Assembly: GCA_010645155.1 (NCBI GenBank)
Contig: CM021314.1
Location: 2,364,254 to 2,428,253, forward strand
Source: Tigriopus japonicus
Taxonomy: Eukaryota; Arthropoda; Copepoda; Harpacticoida; Harpacticidae
DNA length: 64,000 nt
Direction of reading: 5' to 3'
Shown here: positions 1 to 12,700 of the stretch, piece after piece
Position numbering within the stretch: position 1 is the stretch's first letter
How the letters are laid out: each line of letters begins with the position of its first letter
The notes under the pieces: generated by a model
What the model saw: the letters and a program-made list of their open reading frames with translations, nothing else
The model's database searches: none
What the model was told of the DNA's origin: nothing
Made by a program: the position numbers and the translations under genes

Positions 1-753
1 TAAAGCTTGTTGTCACTAATATTTTCCCGGTAGAAAATGCTACATTCTCCCAGGGGAGGGTAAGAATCCAGAACCAAAAGAAAGTACTGCTTATACCAGG
101 GGGTTCCACTTTCCGTAACGGAAAAGTTTTTTTTGTTATCTTGAACAAGTAATTTTACTTTGATGGCACTAATTTCGACAAACATAGAAAACAGAGATCC
201 GGAGAAAGTAAATTCTATTTGTGGTTGCAATTGATATGTTGGTTTATTCGTCAAATTCTAATATAGATAGAAAAATATAACAAGAGTTTAACAATAGCTC
301 GTAACTTTAGAATGAATTGAGAGGAAAAAAGTCCCAAAGGATTATAGCTCAGACTAGATAGATAGATAGCACTTTCGAAGATTCTGGACTGTTTAATGAA
401 GTTGAAATGGGTTGAATGGGAAACTTGAAAGAGATGGAATTGGAGGAAATTTGATAAATTGTGCAATAAGTAATTCAAGGCATTGAACGTGCCATAAATA
501 TTTGAATTTGAACAGAGTCCCAATCTATCGGGATATTCGATACCTAGTGTGCCATTAGAAATAACTCGATTGAGCTGAAAATACTGAAAAAATTCCCACC
601 CTTCATCCAATATTCCCTCCCAATCCTTAATTTTCAACGAATATTACCAGATTAAGAGAAAATGAATTGGAGAAAGCTGACAGTATGTAATGAGAATGCC
701 CAACAACTAATCAATGTTATCACAAAACAGAATGAATATCACAAACGAGGCTT
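1..753. other. 3' flank of the MCTP gene
   Basis: AT-rich sequence downstream of the MCTP stop codon. It should contain the 3' UTR. The nearest canonical polyadenylation signal on the minus strand (TTTATT as read on plus) is at 243..248, about 500 bases past the stop. I see no convincing coding sequence; the 128-aa open frame at 251..637 lacks any recognisable domain. Confidence 0.5.
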
Positions 754-3700
754 CTACTTTTGCTTCTTTTTTGGCAACTTTTTGGAAGGAGTAATAATCT
801 CCTCCAAATAAAGCTTGAGCTCTTTGGCGTCATTGAGCTCTTCGTCATCTGGAACTCGCGAGAGAAAGTCCAAAAGCTCGTTATTGGGCACATAATCCGG
901 TCGGATGAACTTCTTCGAGAACTTATTAATGGCCCAAACAATCACCAGAAACCTCAGGGAGATGAAGTACAAGATCAGTGCAATTATGATCAAGATCACG
1001 ATCGCTAGCCATGATAAATATGGAACCGAGAAATTGAACGTATTCTTGACCTCCTCACCCAAAGAGGCCACATATCCGATGGCATTTTGAACCATGGCCG
1101 TGACTTCCTGAATGGCTTGAAGCTTGGCCTTTAAACTCTTTTTCTCCTCTTTCTCCTCATCTTTGTCGTCCAGATCTTCATCTTCGTACGAGTCGAGATG
1201 CTCTTCCAATTGATGATGGTGATGAGAACCCCCCTTGGCTCCGGCATTGGATTGGCTGTCTAAGTAGCTGAGAATGACGTAGTTCTTGAGGAAGATCAAG
1301 AGCAAGAAGATCGGGAACATGTAAGGTTGGAAGTAGTAAGTTATGACCACAATGGAGAAGAACACCACAAGACTCTGAATCGGGTTTTCCCATTCGAGAC
1401 AACTTTCGAGGAACTTGCCCAGATCCACGAATTCCATGATGATGGCCTTGACCCGCATGACGTTATTGAGGAAGATTTGCCGCTTGAATTTCTCACAGAC
1501 TGTTAAGTATCGCTCATCTTTGGGATTGAGAGTTCGAATGGCAGCACGAATAGGATTCCATTTTAAGTCCATTTCTAAAAGGATTTGGGGATTGTTTCCT
1601 TTCGCTCGACTTCGCATCTTTTTATCCTTGAGAGCGAACCATTTCTTCTTCCGCGGTTCAATGTGAAGCAAAGGAATTGCCAATTTACCCAGGAATTCAA
1701 ATCTGCAAAAAAAGTAATGGCGTTTAATGGGAGAATATTTACCAAACGACTATCTGTAAAAATGAAGATAAACTGGTTGACCAAATGGCAAAAATATCTA
1801 TCATTGTTATTTTCCGAATGATATCGGGAGAATTATATCAAATATTCAATATGGAACGTTAGCAATACAGGGTGATTCATAAGAAGCGGAACAGCAAACC
1901 ATGTCGGTAACTTGAAAATGTTTGATCTCACAGAAAGTTGTACAAGGCTTATGTAGCCTTATTTTATCCTTCACGGGAAAACCGTCATCGCTTAAATATT
2001 GAACCTAGGGAAAATTGCTTTTTCTGACTCTTACAGACAAGTGTTTGGAAAGTCATATGCAAGAGGAAGAGGTCCATTTATACTTTTAATCAAGAGTTGT
2101 ACATAATAAGTCAGCTGTTCCGTTTCTTTTGGAACACTCATAATAAGAGCTTTTGTTCTGACTTAGCCTTTTAAAACTCTAAACCTATCTCATGCATTCC
2201 CACAAAAAGCTCCCCAATATATTCTCAAATCAGTGGGGATAGGTTGAATCAAATCGGTTAAAATATATAATTTTGCTTTACCCTAAATTCTCTTCCAATA
2301 TATTCTCAAATTGCTTAAGAAAGCTTAAATTAAAACCCATAAAATGAATTGTACTCCACGCTAAATTCTCTTGTTTTAAACAAGTTTGTTTGTTGAATCT
2401 AACTAAATGCAAATCTAATCCAACCATGGAACATCCTTTTGATCCACTTGAGAAAGCGGCCCTTACGTATGATTGCGATCCTCATCGTTGACAGTGATGT
2501 AAAGAACAGAGTGAATATCTTTGACGGGAAGGACGAAAATACGGTTCCAAGTTGGAGTGATGGTCTTGTATTCCGTATGTGTTTGAACTCTCTCGTTGTC
2601 GAGCTCGAGGACCACAAATGGATCACTCTTTCCATTCAAATCCGCCGCATAGAGGCCCTTGGCACAATATAGTTTGACGGATAGGATTCCAATGTCGTTC
2701 CAATTCCAGAGGATATTTTTATACGAATACGAGGAACTGCGCTCCTCAAACTTGGGATCCTCATAACTGGCCAAATCAATGATTGGCTGGGCTTGAGTCA
2801 AACCCGATATGGATATGAGCAAGTGTATCTTGCCTGAACCATCCTCGAGGTCATACCAATTGTCATGGGTACAGTCCTTGGCAAAGTGGGACAAATCCAC
2901 TGAACATCTGAAAAACGAGGTCAAGCAAAATCAGGTTTGGGCTTTAGGGAGGATTAATTTTCGATTTCAAAGTTTTAATTGGGTTAAAAATTCATTCTTT
3001 ATTAAGCAAACTATGACGCCGAGATGTAGAAGTCGCGTGGTTGATAGAGACAAAGAAATTAACTTTAGTTTCCAAGATCCGAGTCTTTCTTCTGGAGGTC
3101 CTTGATTTTAGAGGTATAATCAAAACTTGATAAAAGAATATTGTCCGTCTGCACCAATATTATTCTTAGATTACGAGTTATTTTTATGTCGATAGACATT
3201 GTGCTCTGAATGTATATTCAGGCAGCAGCAGCAAAGATATCCTTACACCGATAAGGATAATTATGGGTGTAAAAAAATTGTTTTGATTGAATATTCTTAC
3301 ATACAGCTTTGATAGTATTGTTAAAAAAGCCTATGCTGATTTTCGTTGATCAAGAGAGGACACTAGGCCAACTTGCTTTAAATTTGATTCAAAATAATGT
3401 GTATTGCTTTTAAGATCCCTTTGGGACTTGAAATTCCTTTCAAGCACTTTCCTTTGTGAAAAAAACTTATTGGTCATCATCACAAATTTTATAGATTACT
3501 TGCCAATTTAATCATCATAGAGAGTCCTTTTTGTACAACCAGCGAAGTAAATAATATGTGCAACCTCTAAACATTTTGAAACAAAATTTCTGTTCTGAAG
3601 CGTCCAAAGCCTACTGCAGACTTCGAAAACAGGCCAAAATTTTGTATCAGGAGGTACACCACTTTTTGGGTTTTCATTAATACAGTTTAGTACTGACATC

Positions 3701-6700
3701 TCTAGGGGCAGGAACTTTAGACGAATAAACTTATTCGTCTTTTTTCGTCGTTTTTCGCCTATTTTTCCTTTATTCTTCGATTTACAAAATATTCGTTGTT
3801 TTGACAGAATTATATGTCAAATTTGATTTTTTTCGTCTTTCTTCGTAGAATCAGGAAATTTTATTCGTCTTTTTTCATCTTGGACAAAGCTCTTATTTTT
3901 TGTATTTTAAGCCCTTAAAGCGGTTTTTTTCTTTCAATTTTTAAAGCAAATAAAAACTTAAATGAACTAGGGCCAAAGTAACAATTTGATTGTCAGTTGC
4001 GATTTCGCACAAAAAAATGTGATCCACCCACGTAAATTGACTTTTAGAGTTGCCTAACAAACACAAAAAAGATCACTGTTGGGTTGAAAAAGCTATCTGC
4101 AGGTTATGAGAACAATGAGGGAAGCTAAGTAAACATCAGCTGTTGCTGATTGTTTACGGCTTAGCTCGGTCATGACCTCTGGTACCTCATTGCTTCACTA
4201 AAATTTTGTGATTGCATTTCGTTCTCGACCATTTGTCGCGGGTCGCGTGTAGCAACATTTTTTTGATCGAGCATAGAGTAGAAACAACAAACGCTCCACG
4301 AAAAGGCGGCGCAAGACAACGAGGCACAAAATCAACAACCTTTTTCTTTATTTGCTTGTCTCAGACAATCTAATTTTAAGTATTGCTCAACTGAAAACGT
4401 TCCTTAATAAGAGGCATTTTTGAACTTTTGGTTTTCTAACTTATAAATGTACTTCTGGCCATTTCTTGACAATTTGGTACTTCCCTAATACATTTTCTAG
4501 ATTTTGCCGTTTTTGCACATATTTTTTTCTCGTCATACATTTCGTTTACTTTGTGAGCAACAATTTTAAACGTCTCTAAAAGTCATTTTTTCCTCATTTT
4601 TTCGTCTAATAAGAATTTAAATTTTTTTTCGTCTAACCGGACAATTTTCTTTATCTTTCGTCGTCTAATCCAGCAATTTTATTCGTCTTTTTTGTCTAAG
4701 TTGAAAGTTTTATGCGTCGAAACTTTCTGTGAATCCTGTCCCTAGACTCATTCCCCAATCTTCCCACCTTCCAGTCAGCTGTTGCTTAAAGTACCGTATA
4801 TTTTATAATTTATGTCATTGTTACCGGCCGATGAAGTCATCTTTGCTTCTTTGATCCTTGTCCCAAACGGTGATTTCCAGTTCCTTGGGTTGGTCGTCAT
4901 AAAGGTTCAAATCGAACTGTTCCAGCCATTTGGGGTTAAGTGTCTCGTAGATGATTTTCGACTTGTATCGATCATTTCCGAGTCTGCAAAGGCGAGAATA
5001 GAGTATTGGAAATTCCGATTGAGTTGGAATGAACAAGCCCATCAATCTCGTGCTGATGAACTCCTAGAAATCTGGGCACCAACCCCATCAACTTAGAAGA
5101 AAACGAGGTGGTGGCTTAAAAAGAGCTACCACAAAGTTCATTTTCGAAACGAGCCAATCACGTTGTGCCAAGAATAAATCCATTTTCAGAAGTCGTTCCT
5201 CCGATGTGACTGTTCAAAGAACATTCTCAAAAACATCACAGGTGTTTCAAAAATTTCCACAGAAACTTTTGAAATATGCCTTTGAGTGCCGAGAATGTAC
5301 GAAAATGGTGGATTCGGTGTTTTTGTTACGGAACTTCTTTTCAGAGTTGCAAAATGCCTGCCCTTTCCCAAACAATTTTTAGGAAGCTCACTCTAGGAGA
5401 TGGGCAAAATATGTTCCCCACTCTGAAACTAAAATTAACTAAGTGTGATTTTGAGCATCGTCTTGGTTACTTCAGTGGAGATTTTAGGCGTTAAGTGCAT
5501 CCTTTCAGGAAGGAAACCAAAGACTTTCCTTGAGTCATAAATGCGAGAGAGGGTCAAAGTTCAGTTGGCGCTGAAAAGGTCGAAAAGTATTCTGAATATC
5601 CAATCGCAACCATAGCAAGATTTGAATCTTGTTCAGAAAGCTATAAGCATAATGAGCTTTTCCGGACATTGCTTAGAAATCATATCCCCAATCCCACGGA
5701 TGCACATTTCCTGCGTTGCGCTCAAAACACATTCTGTTTAATCGGACAAAGCTCATTAAAAAATGAGGAGCAATACTTCATGGTTTTCACACCATAAAGC
5801 TAATTGCTCTAAAAATGCTTTTGATCTGCATCAGTGCTGTCTTTTTAACATTGGTAATGCAATCATGACCTGACCTAAAGGCTGGACCTTGAAGATTAGT
5901 TAGGTCTTATCCTTGAATATCCTTGATTTGTCTGTATTGAACAAGATAGTCTTGCATGAAAGCTGTTCCATCAAGTAACGGCGTCCTTTGGGTTCTGCAA
6001 AGTGCTGTGCGGCCCAAAAAGACCGCTTAGTCTTAGTTTAGGTGCCGTATGGAACTTCGTGGGACTTCTTTTATGTCTGACCAAAATCAAATCAAGTGTT
6101 GATCGTCTAAATCGGTCTTCTGCATACATGACAAATGGAAGCGCTTATATAGAGGACCACCTCAGAATTAATCTGCTTGTCGACAGTTGGTTTGGACATA
6201 TACATGTTGGGTTTTCTTTCTAGAAGTCCATTGCTGACACCATTTCCGTTTTCCAGCACGTTGAGAGGATTTTGTGACGATGTCACTGAACGGACGGTGC
6301 TTGAAATATATGGATGTTCTTTGAAAGGCCTTCTTTCCACCTAGGGATATCTGACGCCCACTCACCCATCTGCTATGTTGTATATATATCTCAGTTATCT
6401 CTTTAATACGTTTTGGATGTTTGTTCAATTGTGTTTTTGTTAAATTTGTCAAATCTGACTTCAAAGAAACAAAAACGACAGAAACTGGCAGGCAAGATAT
6501 TTTTTTAAGTTGGAGCTTTGATTCGCGAAAGTAAAGGTGGATTGGATATTCAACACAATTACGTTTTACGGACCACTACGATTATTGGAAGTGCCACAAT
6601 GTGTCACAGGTCAATAATGGCGGGGCTTGTCCAAAAAAATCTTTAAATCCTACCGTAATTGTTCTTGGATCATTTTAATTGCATCAACTTTGAAGCTTTG

Positions 6701-9700
6701 TCCTCCCATGTCAATCCATTTTTCAATATAGAACGTTGTCGTGTTTCAAACCTTGCCATCTCCAACAAATAAATTCCTCTGCCAACTACGGTTTTCCACA
6801 TTGCAAGGAGCATTTCGACGTAAAAGACCTTGATAAATTGAATTAAGAGTCACCTCACAGACACATTTCCTAATTCAGCCAAGATCGAAGCGTAAAGCAA
6901 TGAATGGTCTTTAGCCTTGACGTTGAGAAAGAGAAGGAAAAGAGGCAAGCCTTTGGTCTTGCTATATGAGGAAAGGTTCGAGACGCAGATGAATAAAACG
7001 TGTTCAGATGTAAGTTGAAACGGGATTTCAGGCGAGTTTTCCCCATAGCTTGTCATCTGAAATGTTCTAAATCTGGTTGGCTAGTTTTGTTGCAGTCGCT
7101 TTTATATTTTGCTTGAAATGCTTTTGGTTCTTGACCCTGGTCTTTAAATTTGAAATGATTTTTTTTCTTTTCTTTTTGTCAAACATTTGATGTGTTTCCC
7201 CTCGCTCTGATTCAACACAAGAATATAGAATACATTTGCATCTGCCTTTTTTGTCTTCGTGATTTGTGTAAGCATGCTTCAATTTCTGACACCATTGCTC
7301 TTTCGAAAAAGGTACTCAAATCGGACGAACTCGTTCGATGACAACAAAAAAACCTTTACAATATTCGTTCCTTCCAGAATATGACTGCAGCCTTGATTTT
7401 ACCCGTTCTTGATTCATGTCCCTTCGTCTTTGTTTGGAAAGAAAAGGAACAAATGGCCACGTTCAATGTTATATTCCAACAAAGGCACGTGGCTCTAATA
7501 TATAGGATCTCACGTTTCCTTAAATCCCCAAATCTAACATGTCCTTCCACATGCCATAACTTACCTCAACAATACTCTCCTAAATATGACCGATCATACC
7601 TGAACTTGCAATATGGATCACTGGTTCCCTCAAAGTCCATGGCCAAGAGGTCCTTGGCCTCAATTAGGACCACATTGACCACAGCCGACCACGCCGAAAG
7701 AGATTGGCCTCTCATGCGTTTGATCGTGGCCGGTTCCGACGTGGAGCGAATCGACCCGGCCAAGGACAAACTGGACACAATGGACGTGGATCGATCAGCC
7801 GGGCTTTTGGGCTCTAATTTGACGGTAATGGCGAGCTGTCCCAAGTATTCAGATTTCCCGTGCTCGGCCAATTGGATCACAAGGGGACACGTTTTGGCTA
7901 GTTCCAGTTGGACCAACGAAAGCGTGGCTTCTCCCATGAAATCATCTCGAAAAGCCCAATCGTAATCGTAGACCTGGAATACAGAGTAGAAAACCAACCA
8001 AACGTAAGCGTTACACACTTGATAGAACATGAAAAGAATGTTTTAAAATCTGTTTTTGACTCGTTATGCGGATGAAACACACTTGTACCCTCAGGTTGTC
8101 GAGAGACGTCAGTTTCAATGGAATCTACGCAATTCAAAGGGTTGTCAAAATCTGCATCCAATTTAAAAACATGCATTTTACTGCAAGTTCCTTCAGTAGG
8201 CCTCAAAGTATCCATACATTAATCATCACTGGAAAAAAGGACTTCTAACGGTCCTTTTGAAATGGGCCCATCTTATATCTTATTGGCACGTGACAGGGTT
8301 ACTTTATGTTTTCCCATTAAAGGACACGTTACAAACGACGATAGAAAGCAAGAGCCAAAAAGTATTCTAATCCGATCAATGATATGCCTGAAACACTGGG
8401 TTTGGATTATGTTACTGAGGAACACTTCATAAGTTACCAAATCAAGGCTATTTCGCCAAAACTAAGTAAAAGAGGAGAAATGATTGGCCCCATTTAAGAA
8501 CTGTCAGTTCTCAAAGTTTACAATTAGGGTTTGCATAGTCCGATTAGGATAGTTTTGGTATCGGAATTGACGAACATATGAGAATCAGCATCAAAACCGG
8601 GATTTTCATGAGGGACTAGATTATTAATGAACCGAAAGAGCCGTGGGCTAAATTCAAGGCCGAATTTTTTGTTTTGGCTTTGGTGAAGCTGATCGAAAGA
8701 GCAAGAATAGACAATCTTTTTAAACTATTTTTTCGTCATATTTTATTTGGTTAGCTGAAAGGCTTAGTACTAAGTATGTTGTTCCATGAATCTGTCAATG
8801 TCATTGTTAATTACAGCACTACTTTTGCTCTTAACTAGATCGTGATGTTCAGAATGACCTTAGCCATTAATGGGCATCTTCGCAAACCTTGCAAAAGCCT
8901 TCAACCATCATTCCATTGCATTATATTTGCAACAATAAGCTTCGATTGTTTGCAACTTGAATTGGTTGATATCCATTGAAAGGAAACCCCCAAAAAGAGC
9001 AGAGATGTTCAGACGTCCAAAAGGCATACGACCAAATACGAGACAAGTGCCTCTTTCACGTGGTTTTGAGACCATGTTGAAACTGAAATGATACTTTTTG
9101 CGAATTTTAAGAGTTCTTAGAACCAGCTGAAAGAATTTAAAAACTGAAGCTAGAAAACGCGACAGTTGAAGAACCGGGAAATCTGACCTGCAAACGCTAT
9201 TTGAAACTGTACGAAACTTTGCTCCTCTTTTACGGTAGAACTTTCTTTCGCTTTAACTCAGATTCGAGAAACTTGAAGGGACCTTGTCTAATGCGTTCAC
9301 GAGAATTTTTGGTTGTTATCTAGGAGTCAATAGGATAAGAAAATCTCATCATCAGCTTTGAATCTCTTCACCAGGCTGTATTGCCAAGAGACATGGAAAA
9401 CCTAATCTGAACGTCAGTCTGAGCAAAAAAGCAGATCCAGGTTCATCAAATATTTCAGACCCGTTTCAAGAGCCCGAGTGAGTGGCCAAATTCTACTCAT
9501 GTTGCCGGAAAATTTGATCTCAAAGAGTAAGCCTTTGGAACTGACAAATGGGAAAATCGTTTGCAAAACGTTTTACGTATACCTTTAAGTCTGAAGCAAA
9601 GGCGATTTTTATTGGGTTGCCCGAATGGACAAGCAGATAAGATTTATAGTGGTAGAAGTCGGACAAAAACATGAAAGGAAACTCAAGGTGAATTGTTGAA

Positions 9701-12700
9701 GATTTTGAAAGGAGAGTGAAACCAAAACGTACGAAAACGTGCACTACAAACAACCATCCATCAGTATAAACTTAGCAGGTGGTTTTAAAGATCATGTTCG
9801 GGATGATTAGTTGTATTTTTGGTTTCCGATGTACCTTCTAGCGTCCTTATTAGTCCACCATCAATTATACAATATCATTCTTGAATTTCCAATTTTGTCC
9901 AGCCTAGAGCACTACAATTACTAGAGTACGCACATGTAAGATATTGGTCCGAATCAGTGCCTCCACAAATATAGAGAAGAAAAGGTGGAGCATTTTACTT
10001 GAATGAATCTTCAACAACAAAAAAACCCTTGGAATTTTTCTTTTTGATCTGGAATTGAAAATGCGTAGTCTTGCATTTTCTTTTAAACATTGCATTTTTC
10101 TTGTGCCTTCCTCTTTTGTATCGAATCTTGTGGAGACACTGATCTTAAGTGAGACCAACAAATCTTAAGAGTGAACGGGAAAAAGACGGTTCGACCCATT
10201 GTTCAAGATGAACCGCAAATCAAAGGCTAACTTTATCGTTCAAAGCTTGCTGGCTAATAATTAATTTAGTTGTTTACTCTGTCCCAAGCGCTGAGGCTCC
10301 AACAATGGGCAAGAAAGAACCGACAAAGTACGGAAATAACTTTAAGCCCCAACAGACTTCTGATATTTTGATGAGACTTGAGATCGAATCAGCAAGCTAG
10401 TCACTCTCCCCTAGTTTAATAATTCAATCAAGACCAGAGCAGGAACTGTAAATAAACAAAGCCAAGAAGTTCTCGTGGATTTACTAAGGGTTCGTTGGTC
10501 GTGCACACTATGATTTTTATCTTGTTTACACGCCCATTTACTTGCTAGATGCTTACAGAACATGGTTACCTCAAAATTGGCTTTGTAGTAAAGTCTTTCA
10601 AATGACTCCAAGGCTAATAAAGGGTCTCATTTGGTTTGGAGAGAGAGAGAGGATTCATCCAACATACTGTTTTTTTATCTGACCACTTCAATTTCCCGAG
10701 GGATCTTAGATGTAGAAAGTGATCAGCAATGAACCCAGACCCCAACCCATCTGACATTTATTGCTGATTAGTGGTTAATAATTCCCCAATCAAGATAAAT
10801 GAAAGACCGGCTTCATTCATCAGGAAATCTGGAAACGTTCGACCCTTTCAACCTCCAAATTGTCCTTTCATCCAAGTCCAATCACTCTCAGTCACGTGTT
10901 GGCGACAGGCAGGAAAAGATAAACATCAAAGGGCAAAAGTGAGAGAGATAAATTCTGGTCGGAAGTGGTGCCATCCCTATCTCTTTCTTTATCCTTGAGA
11001 CCATCTTTGATCCAAGTTTCAAAGCTTTGGTGCTCAATGGATTGCGACATCATTCTCTTTGACCCGAGTTTGATCTTTTTTTCCTGATCTTGGCCTACTT
11101 GAAATCCAATTTGACCGTGAATTGATTTCTACTCTTAAACTTTGTGAACAACAATTGCTGAGGAAAATCATGCCAAGAGAAAAAAAGTTGAATTTCATTA
11201 AACTAAATTAAAAATGAAATGAAAATAAAAAATTTAAGGAAGCCAGAGTGGCCGCGCGTACTAATGCGCTCTTATAAGAGCCGAGTGTAAGTGCTTCCCC
11301 AGACGGCGTAGGTTCGAATCCTGTTGGGGGACGGGTTAAAGCTGTCGGGAGAAATCCTTGTGTACAGGGAATCGCATTCCTTGTAGCGGTAGTAGAAAAT
11401 CCGCAAAAAAAAAACTCAAAAGAACCTTATTTTGAGCAACAGAAATAACGTATATGACAGGGGTCAGCGACAGCTTTGGGGTAAGGCCCACTAAATTTGA
11501 GTTTTTCTGTATTCAGAGGCCCACCAAACCGATTCTGGTAGGTTCATGGGCTATCATGTCTACTATCAAAGAACCCTAGGACCTCGAGTACAGTAAATGG
11601 ATGCTTTAAGGCCCACTATTTTGGACTTCCCCATAGCTCCTGGGCCGACCAACGACCACCCTTGGGCCCTGGGCCCTGCCCGCTGGTTGCCGACCCCTGG
11701 TATATGTATATCGTGTCTATCATTATCATTGTAATGAATTTTTGGTTGGTTGAGTTTTTATGCACTTATTTGGATTTGATTTTTGCGATTTTGACCTTTT
11801 TCTGCATTTTATTTTGCGTTATTGGTCAGGTTTTTGCTCGACTTTTGGTACCGAAAATCTTGTTTTTTGGCGCATTTTGTCCGTTCCTCTTGTCATTACT
11901 TGAGACCGGATTTGAAATTCATGGTTTTGTTGAATCAATTTTTTTAATTGAAACATTTTGTCCAAACAAATGAAAATCGAATCGAAAAGAACAAAGAAAA
12001 CGAAAAAAAGACATTGAATTTACCCAAACTCGGGATCATTTCCAGTGCTTTTTTTTTTCAAAAAAAACTGCCATTAGATTTCCTTATTGCTCCATTTCCA
12101 CACTCTTGGATGCTCTCAAGGTCATTCCAGTTCAGAGGATTGTATCCAAATTACCAGTAGTATGGAAATGGCCACCCTGTAAATATTTTTGAGAAATTGT
12201 AAGGACAGCAACTAAAAACATAAATGACAGGATTTGATTTTGTTGACCATTTATATTTTTGACTGGGTTATCCAATGTGCACCAACAATACCCGTAGACC
12301 TATTGAGCCCAAGACAACCAACATCTGTCCCACTTGTGGGGGCTGGTCCACATGACACCCTCCACCGTATTCGAGTGCGGGTGAGGAATACCAAGGCTGG
12401 GGTGCCATTGTTTTGATGCGACACGTCAAGTGCGGCCACCTTCCTGTCACTATGGAAGAGACGACAGTTCTATATAGACAGAAATGTCACTCCAGTTAGG
12501 TCAGTGGAGATTGGTTTTGAGCTCATTTCAGCAGTCCAGCACCAAGGGTGCCAGGTGACTTGATTCTTTATGCATTGCTCTTGTTCGAGCATAGCAGTTG
12601 AGAGAGCAGTTCCGCCACTGACTCCCTGATATCGCAAATTCCAGTTTTGAATCACGTAACTAGTTGTGCTCAATGTCTAATCCCATGGCACACGCAGTGC

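Noticed and set aside
11238..11330. Functional type II tRNA gene
   Set aside because: The A and B boxes are good, but the anticodon arm does not form a 5-bp stem with a 7-base loop, and a SINE-like body and tail follow.
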